DNA of 64,000 nt from Streptomyces typhae (GTDB lineage Bacteria > Actinomycetota > Actinomycetes > Streptomycetales > Streptomycetaceae), in assembly GCF_009755605.1 (NCBI RefSeq), contig NZ_WPNZ01000024.1:1-64000 (forward strand), read 5' to 3'. Within the stretch, counting starts at the first letter, position 1. Each line of letters opens with the position of its first letter. Of this stretch, positions 33,990 through 43,291 are shown one piece after another. The position numbers and the translations under genes were made by a program. The notes below the pieces were generated by a model that was given only the letters and a program-made list of their open reading frames with translations, had not been told where the DNA came from and ran no database searches.

Positions 33990-36077
33990 CTACGGCTTGC
34001 CGGACTTCCTGACCTCGCACACGGCCGTCGCGGTCCTGCGGGGGTCGCTCTCGGACCGGGCGGTGAGCAGCACCCGGTTCTGCCGCTCGGCGCCGGGCTT
34101 CGCCGTCACGGCGACGTCGACCTCGACCGAGCCGCCGGCCCGTGCGGTGGCGAGCCGGTTGGGCAGCCACGCCGACCAGCCGCGCCCGGAGGACTTGGCG
34201 GAGAGCCGGTAGACGTCCGAGCCGAGATAGCGGTCCACGTTCTCCGGGTGCCCGGCCTGTCCGGGCCTGGCGCGCCCGGTGTTGGCCAGGTCGAAGGAGC
34301 ACACGGCCCGCCGCGCGGGGTTGCCCTCGGCGTCACCGCGGCGCAGCTTCACCCCGCGGCGCTGCTTGCCGTCGCCGTCCAGGGACTTGACGGCGACGGT
34401 GTACGAGAGGATCCCGGAGCGGGTGCGCTTGAGGTCGAGCACGTAGAAGTGCAGCCGGTTGGCGCGGTCCACGTACTCGTACTCGCTGCCCGAGTCGGCG
34501 CCCGCGTGCAGCAGCGCGTCGCTGAGCTGCCGGTAGTCGCCCATGGTGATCTTCTGCGGCGAGCCGTCGGGGCGCTTGTAGTCCACCATGCCGATGTCCT
34601 CGGGGTGGGAGTCGATCACCCAGGCGAACGGGGCCCTGTCCTCGTTCTTGGTCTTGTTGAGGAGCACGCCGTGGTCGGGCGTGAAGGAGTCCATGCCCAT
34701 GCGGTCGACGACCTCGACGGTGTAGTTCTCGTAGCCGCCGCCGTCGCACAGCGGGTCGGTCTCCGGTTTGCAGGCCGGTGACAGGTCGCGGTTCATCGCG
34801 ATGTTGACGCCGCTGAGGTCCTTGGCGCCGGGCGGGGCCGAACGCGCGGTGACGCGGGCGACGACCGTGCCGGAGTCCTTGAGCGCGTCGCGGTCGAGGC
34901 GGAGCACGTTCTTCTCGTCGACGATCCCGAGCTTGAGCTTGTCCCGCAGGATGTGCTGGGAGCCCATGGACGCGCCGTTGGTGGCCGGGATGTGCCAGCG
35001 GGTGTGCGGGCCGCCGGGGCCGTTGAAGGAGCCGCGCGAGAGCATGCTCCAGATGCCCGTGTAGGCGCGGCGCAGGGGGGTGCCGTAGGGGTTGTTGTAG
35101 TTGTCGGCGATGCCGAGGATGTGGCTGAGTTCGTGGGCGTACACGCCCATGCCGGAGCTCTCCGCCTGCGTGGAGGAGCCGTTGGAGGCGTTGGGCCAGA
35201 TGCGGGCCGCTGCCGCCCAGGACGTCCACGGGACGTAGCGGGTGCTCGCGGAGTTGCCGCCGCCCGCGATGGGGGCGGGCGGCCCCCACTTGGCCGGTAC
35301 GTCCTGCGGGGACGCGAACTTCATCTGGCCGAACTCCTGCCAGACGGACGACTCGTCCTGTCCGGCGGTGAGGTAGAAGATGAAGTCGAACTTGGCGGTC
35401 TCGGCCTCGCCGACGTCCGCGACCCACGCGGCCTTGCCGTCGGTGCGGATGTTCTTGCCGCAGGTGCTGCCGGTCGGACAGGCGCCGGGGTTCATCTGCG
35501 GTTCGATGCCGTACTGGAACGACTTGTGCGGCATGCGGTAGACGCCGAAGGCCGTCAGGTCGACGCCGATGCGGCCCCCGGAGTCCTCCATCCAGTACTC
35601 GTTGATGGTGTGGCCGCGGTTGAGGGCGCCGGGCTTGTTGAGGAAGTCCCGGTAGAAGGAGGGCAGCTGCGCGCGCGGGATGCCCGACGCGCCGGTCTGC
35701 GGGTTGCCGAACAGGGTCGACCCGGCCGGTTTGCTGACCGTGAACTCCTCGTCCGGGTAGTCGAGCAGGACCAGGGCGCCCTTGAAGGTGCGCTGGGTGG
35801 GTTTCCGGGCGGGGTCGGCCCAGTCGGTGCCGGGCACGGACCTGTAATCCGCCCAGGTCATGTCGTCGGGGTTCTGCCAGCGCTGCGGATCGATCGGCTG
35901 GACGAGCGGAGGCCTGCCGGAGGACTCACCGGTGGGCTCGGGGTTCGCCCGTGCGGGTCCGACGGCGAGCGGGGAGACGAGCAGGCCGAGGAGCGCGGCG
36001 AGGACGGCCGCGCGGCGGGCTCTGCCCCGTGGCGGTCCCGCGCGGTGCAGTCGAGTACTGGTGCGGCGGAGGAACAA
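33990..36077 (-). CDS. Secreted M6 family (immune inhibitor A-like) metalloprotease
   Basis: 695 residues. Sec signal peptide (residues 16-44, AAVLAALLGLLVSPLAVGP, ARA-N). The zinc site reads YAHELSHILGIADNYNNP (about residue 315), the HExxHxxGxxD of M6 peptidases. The central domain (FDFIFYLTAGQDESSVWQEF) and the C-terminal beta-rich region (SGRGWSAWLPNRLATARAGG, VTAKPGAERQNRVLL) are conserved in streptomycete M6 proteins. It should act outside the cell in protein turnover. Start is TTG at 36077, with AGAGGTGAG upstream; no better start fits the signal peptide. No inhibitor gene adjoins it. Confidence 0.92.
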   Translation of the reverse strand: MFLRRTSTRLHRAGPPRGRARRAAVLAALLGLLVSPLAVGPARANPEPTGESSGRPPLVQPIDPQRWQNPDDMTWADYRSVPGTDWADPARKPTQRTFKGALVLLDYPDEEFTVSKPAGSTLFGNPQTGASGIPRAQLPSFYRDFLNKPGALNRGHTINEYWMEDSGGRIGVDLTAFGVYRMPHKSFQYGIEPQMNPGACPTGSTCGKNIRTDGKAAWVADVGEAETAKFDFIFYLTAGQDESSVWQEFGQMKFASPQDVPAKWGPPAPIAGGGNSASTRYVPWTSWAAAARIWPNASNGSSTQAESSGMGVYAHELSHILGIADNYNNPYGTPLRRAYTGIWSMLSRGSFNGPGGPHTRWHIPATNGASMGSQHILRDKLKLGIVDEKNVLRLDRDALKDSGTVVARVTARSAPPGAKDLSGVNIAMNRDLSPACKPETDPLCDGGGYENYTVEVVDRMGMDSFTPDHGVLLNKTKNEDRAPFAWVIDSHPEDIGMVDYKRPDGSPQKITMGDYRQLSDALLHAGADSGSEYEYVDRANRLHFYVLDLKRTRSGILSYTVAVKSLDGDGKQRRGVKLRRGDAEGNPARRAVCSFDLANTGRARPGQAGHPENVDRYLGSDVYRLSAKSSGRGWSAWLPNRLATARAGGSVEVDVAVTAKPGAERQNRVLLTARSESDPRRTATAVCEVRKSGKP

Positions 36078-36285
36078 GGCTCACCTCTTGCCTTGGGGGT
36101 GTGGACAAGAACATGACAAGCCGGTCAGCGGTACCTTCCGCCGGGGGCCACCGGGGAGTCAACAGCCTTTTGGGACGGATCTGGCTGCTGAGGCACGGTT
36201 GCCGTGCGGGGCGCCGTGGGCGGCCCTGACGGCGCGCCGCGAAAATCCCGTGCGTCGCCCATGTCACGGCCGTTACGGTCCTGGG

Positions 36286-37047
36286 ATGCCTGCTGAGCCT
36301 GGGACGCCCGATGAGGACGGATACTTCGGAGAAACCGTCGCCGCCGACTACGACGAGTCGTCCGCGGACATGTTCCGCCCCGAGGCCGTGGACCCGGCCG
36401 TCGACGTCCTCGCCGAACTGGCGGGCGACGGACCGGCGCTGGAGTTCGGAACCGGGACCGGCCGGATCGCGCTGCCCCTGGCCGCCCGCGGGACGCCGGT
36501 GCACGGCATCGAGATGTCCCGCGCCATGACGGACCGGCTGCGGGCGAAGCCGGGCGGCGACACCGTCGACGTGACGATCGGCGACTTCGCCACGACCACG
36601 GTCCCGGGCGGCCCGTTCGCGGTCGTCTACCTCGTCTTCAACACCATCAACAACCTGACCACGCAGGACGCCCAGGTCGACTGCTTCCGCAACGCCGCCG
36701 CCCAGCTACGGCCCGGCGGTACGTTCCTGGTCGAGGTGGGGGTGCCGGAGCTGCGCCGTCTGCCACCGGGGCAGACGGCCGTTCCGTTCCGCGTCGACGC
36801 CGACGGGCTGGGCTTCGACACGTACGACGTCGCCACCCAGGCGATGAGTTCGCACCACGTCGTCACCCGCGACGGCAGGACCGTGCACCGGTCCCTGCCG
36901 TTCCGGTACGTCTGGCCCGCCGAACTGGACCTGATGGCGCGGCTCGCCGGAATGCGGCTGCGCCACCGGTGGGAGGGGTGGGCGCGGACACCGTTCACCA
37001 GCGAGAGCACCCGGCACGTGTCGGTCTGGGAGAAGCCCGCGGACTGA
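36286..37047 (+). CDS. SAM-dependent methyltransferase
   Basis: 253 residues, class I Rossmann methyltransferase. Motif I is ALEFGTGTGRIALPLAARG, then VHGIEMSRAMTDRL, the FAVVYLVFNTINNLTTQDAQ segment and AAAQLRPGGTFLVEVGVPEL. It is similar to actinobacterial class I methyltransferases next to unrelated genes; substrate unknown. ATG at 36286 begins the protein MPAEPGTPDEDGYFGETVA; a longer in-frame start overlaps the divergent M6 gene and is rejected. No clear ribosome binding site. Divergent from the M6 protease. Confidence 0.88.
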   Translation: MPAEPGTPDEDGYFGETVAADYDESSADMFRPEAVDPAVDVLAELAGDGPALEFGTGTGRIALPLAARGTPVHGIEMSRAMTDRLRAKPGGDTVDVTIGDFATTTVPGGPFAVVYLVFNTINNLTTQDAQVDCFRNAAAQLRPGGTFLVEVGVPELRRLPPGQTAVPFRVDADGLGFDTYDVATQAMSSHHVVTRDGRTVHRSLPFRYVWPAELDLMARLAGMRLRHRWEGWARTPFTSESTRHVSVWEKPAD

Positions 37048-37150
37048 GGCCGGGAGCCGACCTGCCGGGCGGGGGAGCGGGCCTCGCAGACGGGCGGACG
37101 ACACGACGGGTGGACCGGTCGCCGGCGGGACACGGCGCCAGGCGGGCGGT

Positions 37151-37218
37151 CCCTCAGGAGGGCCATCCCTCAGGAAGGAGATCCCTCAGGAAGGCGGCCC
37201 CTCAGGAGGGCGATCCCT
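37151..37218. repeat. 16-bp tandem repeat at the end of the SRPBCC gene
   Basis: CCCTCAGGA recurs at 37151, 37167, 37183 and 37199, period 16, followed by a degenerate copy. The repeat covers the 3' end and stop codon of the SRPBCC gene on the minus strand. The period is not a multiple of three. Confidence 0.85.
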
Positions 37219-37650
37219 CCCGGCCAGCAGTGCCGTCGCCGCCCGCCCGAACATCCGGGAGGCGACCCGCGCCACCACCGGGTCCGCGAACCGGGGCACC
37301 CCGCGGACCCGCAGCTCCTCACGCCACACCACGCGCGAGCCCCGCCCCCGCGCGTGCACCTCGATCTCCGCCCATCCCGTCACCACCGAACCGTGCTTGA
37401 CGAGCCGGCACAGCCCGGACCGCTCCGCCCGCGGCGGCCGCCACACGACGACCTCCATCGGATCGTCGAAGGCGAAGCGACCGATCCCCGAGCGGGGCGT
37501 GAACACGGTGCCCTCGCCGTACGGCGGCGAGCCCGACACGGTGACCTCGGTCAGCGGCACCACTTGCCCGTGCCGTTCCCAGTCCGTCAGACGGCGCCAG
37601 GCCTCGGCCGGGCTGAGCGGGGTGACGCGTTCGACGCGGAAGAAGGCCAT
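37186..37650 (-). CDS. SRPBCC/START-like lipid- or ligand-binding protein
   Basis: 154 residues of the SRPBCC superfamily. MAFFRVERVTPLSPAEAWRR leads into LTDWERHGQVVPLTEVTV, then a beta-rich core and the C-terminal helix VVARVASRMFGRAATALL that closes the hydrophobic pocket. Related to polyketide cyclase/dehydratase-type proteins but without an associated biosynthetic gene. ATG at 37650; upstream frame is not conserved. The C-terminal tail falls in a 16-bp tandem repeat and may be of recent origin. Confidence 0.85.
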   Translation of the reverse strand: MAFFRVERVTPLSPAEAWRRLTDWERHGQVVPLTEVTVSGSPPYGEGTVFTPRSGIGRFAFDDPMEVVVWRPPRAERSGLCRLVKHGSVVTGWAEIEVHARGRGSRVVWREELRVRGVPRFADPVVARVASRMFGRAATALLAGRDRPPEGPPS

Positions 37651-37832
37651 GAGGGGATGGTAGAGCCGGGAAAGATCTTGACGGCGCATGTCGTGGGGCC
37701 GCGCGGGCCCGCGCCCGTGAGGAGCCGGTGAAGGCCCGCGACCCCGATGTGCCCCCGCCGGAGGTCCCACGACAATAATGGAGATCATCCGGACCGCACG
37801 GCCGGCCCGAACGACCCCTGAGGAGCCCGACG

Positions 37833-38624
37833 ATGAGCGAATCCCTGGCCCGCACCCCCGAGCAGCCCTCCGCTGACGGAGAAGTGAGCAGCGCGCGCTT
37901 CTGGAACGCGGCCCAGGGAGGCAAGGACAACTACGAGCGGGACCGGGCCGCCGTCGAGGCGGTGGAGAAGATCGCGCCCGGCATCACCGCCGACGCGCGC
38001 TCCGCCCGCCAGTTCTTACGCCGTACCGTGCGCTGGGCCGCCGCGGAGGCCGGAGTCGCCCAGTACCTGGACCTCGGCGCGGGCCTCCCGCTCGAACCGG
38101 ACATCCACCAGATCGTCCGCCGGTACCGGCCCGACGCGCGGGTGCTCTACGTCGACAACGACCCCGTCGTCCTCGCCCACCAGAGCGCCTATCAGGACCC
38201 GCCCCTGAGCAGCTACATCGACGCCGACATGCGCGACACCGACGTCATCATGAACCACGTCGCCGACCGCTTCGACCTGACCGAGCCCGTGATGCTGACG
38301 TTCAGCAGCGTCCTCGGCCACTTCTCGGACGAAGAGGCCCACGGCGTCGTCGGACGTCTCCTCGCCCACCTCGCCCCCGGCAGCTGCCTCATGCTCAGCC
38401 ACGACATCCCCACGCCGTCCATCATCGCCGCGTGCGAGGTCTACTCCTCCGCACCGGGCGCCCTGCCCTATCAGCCGCGCACCATCGAGCAGTTGCTGCG
38501 CTTCTTCGAAGGCATGGACATCGTCGAACCCGGTCTCGTCCCGCTCTTCGAATGGCGCCCGGACGAGGAGACCGAGATCACCGAGATCATGGGGTACGGC
38601 GCGATCGGCCGCATACGGGCCTGA
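37833..38624 (+). CDS. DUF574 (SAV2177-family) SAM-dependent methyltransferase
   Basis: 263 residues. SSARFWNAAQGGKDNYERDR, then GVAQYLDLGAGLPLEPDIHQ and ARVLYVDNDPVVLAHQSAY define the large actinobacterial DUF574 family of methyltransferase-like proteins. Its characteristic LTFSSVLGHFSDEEAHGVV and IVEPGLVPLFEWRPD segments are present. Targets are unknown; these paralogues are numerous in streptomycetes and often sit beside regulators. ATG follows TGAGGAG. No partner gene in the immediate vicinity. Confidence 0.92.
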   Translation: MSESLARTPEQPSADGEVSSARFWNAAQGGKDNYERDRAAVEAVEKIAPGITADARSARQFLRRTVRWAAAEAGVAQYLDLGAGLPLEPDIHQIVRRYRPDARVLYVDNDPVVLAHQSAYQDPPLSSYIDADMRDTDVIMNHVADRFDLTEPVMLTFSSVLGHFSDEEAHGVVGRLLAHLAPGSCLMLSHDIPTPSIIAACEVYSSAPGALPYQPRTIEQLLRFFEGMDIVEPGLVPLFEWRPDEETEITEIMGYGAIGRIRA

Positions 38625-38666
38625 CCGGGGCCGGGCTCTGCCCGCCCGCGCGGGTCGCGCCGGTGC

Positions 38667-39521
38667 TCACAGCGTGACGGCGCCCGCCACGATCCCCGCC
38701 ACTCCGGCGACCGCCAGCAGGACGATCGCGCCGATGGCCCGCTCGTTGCTCCTGCGGTCGGCGGCGGGGTCGGGGGTGTACACCGCCGGATCGGACGGGG
38801 CGTAGTGGAGGGTGAGGGCGCGGCCGAGGGAGCGGCGCGGGTCGGGGATGCCGTCGAGGCACAGGACCGTGACGTCGGTGCCCTCGCGAGTGGTGAACGT
38901 GATGACGGGGGCGTGGTTGACGATTTCTGCGCCCTCACCGTCGGTGTACACGTCCCTGGTGACGGACACGACGCGGGCCGGAACGGCGACGGCCGACGCG
39001 AGCAGGGCGTCGCGGGCCCGTGCCAGACGGATGTCGGGGCTGACCGCCGCGGCCACGACGAGGAGGACACCGAAGCCGAGGAGCGCCCACGGGAAGCCCC
39101 GGGCGACGGCCGTGTGGATCACCAGACCGACGAGGAGCGGAACGAGCGCGCAGTGCGGTCCAGTGCGGCCCTTCTTCTCGTCGGGGTCGAACACGACGCG
39201 GAACCGGTCGGGCCTGCCCCGCGGATAGCGCACCTCCAACTCACGCCCCACCCACGCCTCCTTGACGGCCACTCCGTGCCGACCCGTGTTCGGCAGGGTG
39301 AACTCCCGGCCGGTGGAGGGATCCCGGAACGCGAGCGTCACCGGTATCCCCGGCTGCTTGGAGGCGCCGTGCGCGGGCTGCTCCACGCGTACGATCCGCG
39401 CCGTCGCCCAGACCGCCCGCTGGGCGGGACTCAGCCCCAGCCACGACAGCACATGACCGACCACGACCCACGCGGCGGGCACCACCCACCACAGCTCCAG
39501 CAGGTCCCCGACAGCAGTCAT
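38667..39521 (-). CDS. DUF3592-type membrane protein
   Basis: 284 residues. A membrane segment at the N-terminus (WWVVPAAWVVVGHVLSWLGL), two in the middle (LVPLLVGLVIHTAV and WALLGFGVLLVVAAAV) and one at the C-terminus (AIGAIVLLAVAGVAGIVAGA). Two soluble beta domains between them carry the DUF3592 pattern (ATARIVRVEQP, VTLAFRDPSTGREFTLPN, then VSVTRDVYTDGEGA). Function unknown. Third gene of a minus-strand run whose upstream members end 28 bases before its ATG. This run is divergent from the CHAT operon. Confidence 0.78.
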   Translation of the reverse strand: MTAVGDLLELWWVVPAAWVVVGHVLSWLGLSPAQRAVWATARIVRVEQPAHGASKQPGIPVTLAFRDPSTGREFTLPNTGRHGVAVKEAWVGRELEVRYPRGRPDRFRVVFDPDEKKGRTGPHCALVPLLVGLVIHTAVARGFPWALLGFGVLLVVAAAVSPDIRLARARDALLASAVAVPARVVSVTRDVYTDGEGAEIVNHAPVITFTTREGTDVTVLCLDGIPDPRRSLGRALTLHYAPSDPAVYTPDPAADRRSNERAIGAIVLLAVAGVAGIVAGAVTL

Positions 39522-39549
39522 CCGCCCCCCGTCCTCATGGTCGGCCCGC

Positions 39550-39828
39550 TCAGGGACCCGGTCTCTCCGGCACGCTCCGCGCCAGCACGGCCGCCAGTTC
39601 CTCCAGACCCGCGCGCCGGTCCGCGTCGTACGGTACGGACTGGCGTCTGCCGCTCCGTACCGTGATGACGACCCGGCGGAACCGGCCGGTGCCGAACTCC
39701 ATCCGCGGCCCCTCCCACACGTGGTAGCGGGCCGCGTCGACGTAGCCGAACACCTCCAGGACCCGGCCGTCGAACGTGAGCAGGACGGAGTCGGACGCGG
39801 GTGCTTCGTACAGGGGCGCCGCGGTCAC
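39550..39828 (-). CDS. Hypothetical protein, 92 residues
   Basis: Small soluble protein (SVLLTFDGRVLEVFGYVDAA, then RYHVWEGPRMEFGTGRFRRV and VVITVRSGRRQSVPYDADRR). The first half looks like a short beta sheet, with an Arg-rich turn in the middle. No family recognised. The GTG start overlaps the stop of the upstream 140-residue gene (GTGA), so both are coupled. Middle gene of a three-gene run (40247 to 38667). Confidence 0.75.
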   Translation of the reverse strand: MTAAPLYEAPASDSVLLTFDGRVLEVFGYVDAARYHVWEGPRMEFGTGRFRRVVITVRSGRRQSVPYDADRRAGLEELAAVLARSVPERPGP

Positions 39829-40247
39829 GGGGACACACCGTCCCCGGCGTAGAGGTAGGAGCCGGGCCGACCGGGGTCGGCGATCAGCAGCACCTGGTCG
39901 CCGGTGCGCGGGATCCGCAGCTTGGAGACGATGGTCTGGAGGGCGACGGGCCCGGTGCCGCCGGACACCTGGAGGACCAGGTCCACGACCGGGTCGAAGT
40001 TGACCAGCTTGCCGGTGTCGGTGATCGACACGACGACGGCGGGTGTCGTCGGCGCGCCCGCCGCGAGCAACTGCCGTACGTCGAGGCCGGAGTGGTACGC
40101 GCCGATGGACTGCTGTACCCGGGCGAAGTCCTGGTCGCCGAGGAACGCGCGCGTGGTGCGGCCGTAGAAGCCCTTGCCGGAGGCCACCTTGCCGGCGATC
40201 CCGGCCGCCCGCTCCTCCCGGCCCCTGCGCCGTCCGAAGATTCCCAT
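39825..40247 (-). CDS. Hypothetical protein, 140 residues
   Basis: A basic N-terminus (MGIFGRRRGREERAAGIAGK) is followed by an alpha/beta core (FARVQQSIGAYHSGLDVRQL, VVVSITDTGKLVNFDPVVDL, VALQTIVSKLRIPRTGDQVL). No signal peptide or membrane segment. ATG at 40247 is preceded by GGGGAAGAG. First gene of the minus-strand run, transcribed away from the CHAT operon from a shared 190-base region. I do not recognise the family. Confidence 0.75.
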   Translation of the reverse strand: MGIFGRRRGREERAAGIAGKVASGKGFYGRTTRAFLGDQDFARVQQSIGAYHSGLDVRQLLAAGAPTTPAVVVSITDTGKLVNFDPVVDLVLQVSGGTGPVALQTIVSKLRIPRTGDQVLLIADPGRPGSYLYAGDGVSP

Positions 40248-40273
40248 GGTGCTCTTCCCCTCTGGTCCCGTCC

Positions 40274-40345
40274 GGCTCTGCCCGGCCCTGTCCGGTCCTG
40301 TCCGGTCCTGTGTCTGGCCCCGTACGGCCCTGTCCGGTGCCGACT
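40274..40345. repeat. 10-bp repeat in the divergent control region
   Basis: The unit GGTCCTGTCC, with variants, recurs about six times between the start of the minus-strand run (40247) and the CHAT operon start (40437). Whatever controls both transcription units must lie in these 190 bases. The region 40345-40430 is non-repetitive and could hold a promoter for the plus strand. Confidence 0.7.
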
Positions 40346-40436
40346 TCCGGTTCCGGACGAGGGGAACGCTAGGCGGGCCGCAGCCCCTACCGATCCCAGG
40401 TTCGTGCGCCGCACGTCCACGGCGTACTCTCCTGCC

Positions 40437-41888
40437 ATGCCGCCCCCGGGACACTCGACAGGCGAGCGCCGACCGCGCGCCATGGTCATCGACCTCGCCT
40501 GGCGTGACCTCGGCCCCGGCCTGCGAGCGCTGAGCGGACCCGACGGGGCACCGCTCACCCGGACGGTCAAGCTGATCGTGCTGCCGCTGATCGTCAGACC
40601 CGCCCACCACCCCGAACTCGCCGGGGACTTCCTCGAAGCGGCCGCCGCCGCGCACCTCGACGGGCTGATACGCGGGTCCGGTCCGCGCCTCGTGGCGACG
40701 GCACAGTGGTTCACGCTGCTCAAGAAGGCACGACGGGCGCTGGGCGTCGTGGCGGGGAACCCGCAGGACCTCTACTTCCAGCGCTGCTACGAACTCGCCG
40801 TCGAGCACGGCGCCCCCGGGGCCGGAGCGGACGTCACCGCGAAGGCAGTGGTCGAGGACGTCGCCGGCACGACCGGCGGGCGCACCGTCGAAGCCCTGAA
40901 GAGCCACTTCGCCGACACCGCCCGGCGCTCCCTGCTGGCGGCGGAGCTGGCCACCGCCTGGGAGAACCGCCCCCCGGCCGCCGACGCCCGCGCTGCCGTC
41001 GCGCCGGCCGCCGAAGTCCTCGACGCCTGCGGCACACCGGCGGGGACGGCCGCGGACTCGCCCGCGTACGCAGCCATGGTCGAGGCCGACCACGGCGGCC
41101 TGTTCGGCAGAGCACTGTGGGCGGCGCCCCAGGGGGTGTGGGAGGCGGACGGCCGTCCCCTGCCCGATCATCTGGGCCTGAGCGCACGACCGGTGCCGCA
41201 GCGGCCGGAAGTGGGCCGGGGGGCGTCGACGGCCACGCTGCCCGCCCCCCTGGACCGCACGCTCTTCGAGCGGCTCTTCGCCGTCCTCCAGTCGTCGTCG
41301 CGGCGCGACGAACTGCCCGCGGTGCCCGAGCTCGTGACGCGCGAGACCGGCCGCAGCTGTGCCCCCCTCGGTCTGTACGACAAGAGCCTGCGCGTCGCCG
41401 TGGTCCTCGGCGGCCGGCTCGCGGCCGGCCTCGACCCGCTGGGCACCGCACCCCGCGCGGCGGGCGCCACGGCGGCCCACCGCGCCGTCAACAGCCGATG
41501 GCAGCGGGAGGCCTGGGTCCTGCGCGCCCGCAGGACGACCGTCTCCCCGCGGCCCGATCCGGACGGCGGCACGCTGGACGCGCTCGCCCAGGATCTCCGT
41601 ACCCCGTGGGCCGCATACATGCGGAGGCTGTGGGTGCGACTGCACGGCCGGGACGTCCACGACGCACCCCTCAAGGACCTGGCGTCGGCCTGGGCGGTGC
41701 TCGACGGGGTGGCCCGCTCGGTGATGATGGACCACCGTGCGAAGGTCAGGTCGGCGTTGCGCGATCTGGCGGCTGGTGCGGAGGCCGCCGCGGTCTCTGC
41801 CGGTGACTCGGCGATGGTCCCGGCCGCGACCAGCACCGCGACCCCGGGCGTCGGTCCGGCCCTCGCGGTCGAGGGGAGCGAGGCGTGA
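40437..41888 (+). CDS. Unknown protein, first gene of the TPR-CHAT operon
   Basis: 483 residues, no family recognised. Predicted mostly alpha-helical: AMVIDLAWRDLGPGLRAL, LTRTVKLIVLPLIVRPAHHP, ATAQWFTLLKKARRALGVVA, a VTAKAVVEDVAGTTGGRTVE segment, an ALRDLAAGAEAAAV end. The C-terminal part has a Trp/Arg-rich helix (MRRLWVRLHGRDVHDAPLKD). No signal peptide or membrane helix. ATG at 40437 (an alternative is Met16). The stop overlaps the next gene by four bases (GTGA). The tight coupling to two further genes, one with a CHAT protease domain, suggests that it is a partner, regulator or substrate of that protease. Confidence 0.75.
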   Translation: MPPPGHSTGERRPRAMVIDLAWRDLGPGLRALSGPDGAPLTRTVKLIVLPLIVRPAHHPELAGDFLEAAAAAHLDGLIRGSGPRLVATAQWFTLLKKARRALGVVAGNPQDLYFQRCYELAVEHGAPGAGADVTAKAVVEDVAGTTGGRTVEALKSHFADTARRSLLAAELATAWENRPPAADARAAVAPAAEVLDACGTPAGTAADSPAYAAMVEADHGGLFGRALWAAPQGVWEADGRPLPDHLGLSARPVPQRPEVGRGASTATLPAPLDRTLFERLFAVLQSSSRRDELPAVPELVTRETGRSCAPLGLYDKSLRVAVVLGGRLAAGLDPLGTAPRAAGATAAHRAVNSRWQREAWVLRARRTTVSPRPDPDGGTLDALAQDLRTPWAAYMRRLWVRLHGRDVHDAPLKDLASAWAVLDGVARSVMMDHRAKVRSALRDLAAGAEAAAVSAGDSAMVPAATSTATPGVGPALAVEGSEA

Positions 41889-43288
41889 GGGGGACCGGGG
41901 GCGCCGCCGACACCCCGGACCGGGCCGTGCCCGTCCCCGTGCGGGTCTCGGCGGGCGATGACGGCACGGTCCTGATCACTCCCGCTGCCGCCGCCGACCC
42001 CCCGGGCCCCGACTTCACGTACGCCGACCCCCGGGGCCCCGACTTCACGCACGCCGTACTCGATGTCGCCGGTGCCGTCCTGGCGTGGCCCGTCCTCGGC
42101 GGACCCGTGCCGCCCACGGCGTACGTGCACGACGCGGGCCGGGCACAGCAGTGGCTGTGGGCGCTGTACGGCGAACGGGTCGCCCTCGCCGTCCACGAGC
42201 GGGCCCTGGGCCGGACGGCCGCGGACCGGACCGCGCTCGCGGACGTCGCGGCCCGTCTGGGCCTCGGGCACTGGGCTGCCCGGTGGTGGCCCGCCTCGTA
42301 CACGGACGGCATCCCGGCACTCGAACCGGACGTGCTCGGCGTGGAGCTGGCCGCGCTCACCCACCGCTGCCAGCAGTTGTTCGACGACGGCGGCGACCAG
42401 CCCGACGACCGTGCCGCCGAACTGATCGAGGACCACCGGGCCGCGCTCGCCCCGCTGATCCAGTGGTGGCACGCGACAGCGCACCACCCCGCGCACACGG
42501 CACGCCACCTCGAAACCGTTCTGACGCTCGTCGACGCGGCGGCGGACGGAGCCGGACTCGACGGGCCCGCTCTGCGGCACCTCCGTACCGCCCTCGGCGA
42601 GCGGCACCCGGCGGGGGCCCCGGCCGGCCCCGGCGCACCGGTCGACCTCGGCGCGCTGTTCGCCCGGCACGACGGCTACGCCCTCGCCGCGGGCGCGCCG
42701 ACAGCCACGGGCGGCCGGGTGATCGCCCGCGGCGCGGGCGCCAACGACTGGCGCCGCTACCCGCACGGCTACGTCGACGCGGCGGAGGACGCGGTGTCGT
42801 GGACCGCGCGGGCGCTCGGTGCCCGGCGGCGGATCGAGGTGGAGGTCGTCGCACACCGCGCGGCGCCCGCCGCCACCGGCACCCTCCTCGTCGCCGACGT
42901 GCGCGTGCACGGCGGCCACCGGGGGCGGGTGCCGCTCGCACGGCGGGACGACCTGTGGGCCGGGCACGCGGACGTGGACCTGGACGCGGAGCCGCCGACG
43001 GGCCCGGGGCCGGCGGGCGTCGAGGTCGGAGTCCTGCTGCCGGGCTTCGACCCCGGCGCCGCCTCCGCACACGCGGCGGACGACCGCGCCGCCCGTGACG
43101 CGGTCCGCGCCCTGGCCCGGCAGCGCCTGGCCACGGCGGCACAGCCATTCCCGTACGGCGAGGCGCAGTCGTTCCCGTACGACGCGGCGCAGTCGTTCCC
43201 GTACGGCGAGGCACCGCACACCGCCGTCTCGACGCCGTTCCTCGCCGAGACCGCCGCTACTGCCACCGCCGCGGACGAGGACTACTGA
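41885..43288 (+). CDS. Unknown protein, second gene of the TPR-CHAT operon
   Basis: 467 residues, no family recognised. A beta-rich N-terminal part (VRVSAGDDGTVLITPAAAA and TAYVHDAGRAQQWLWALYGE), a helical middle (ALTHRCQQLFDDGGDQPDDR, APLIQWWHATAHHPAHTARH) and a second beta domain (RRRIEVEVVAHRAAPAATGT, VRVHGGHRGRVPLARRDDLW). The C-terminus has three copies of an AQSFPYGE octapeptide from a 24-bp repeat. GTG start overlaps the upstream stop; the next gene begins three bases after its stop. The repeat tail could be a flexible linker or recognition site, but this is not shown. Confidence 0.75.
   Translation: MRGTGGAADTPDRAVPVPVRVSAGDDGTVLITPAAAADPPGPDFTYADPRGPDFTHAVLDVAGAVLAWPVLGGPVPPTAYVHDAGRAQQWLWALYGERVALAVHERALGRTAADRTALADVAARLGLGHWAARWWPASYTDGIPALEPDVLGVELAALTHRCQQLFDDGGDQPDDRAAELIEDHRAALAPLIQWWHATAHHPAHTARHLETVLTLVDAAADGAGLDGPALRHLRTALGERHPAGAPAGPGAPVDLGALFARHDGYALAAGAPTATGGRVIARGAGANDWRRYPHGYVDAAEDAVSWTARALGARRRIEVEVVAHRAAPAATGTLLVADVRVHGGHRGRVPLARRDDLWAGHADVDLDAEPPTGPGPAGVEVGVLLPGFDPGAASAHAADDRAARDAVRALARQRLATAAQPFPYGEAQSFPYDAAQSFPYGEAPHTAVSTPFLAETAATATAADEDY
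43139..43210 (+). repeat. 24-bp tandem repeat in the second operon gene
   Basis: Three copies (43139-43162, 43163-43186, 43187-43210), encoding AQPFPYGE, AQSFPYDA, AQSFPYGE near the C-terminus. In frame. Confidence 0.92.
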
Positions 43289-43291
43289 CCC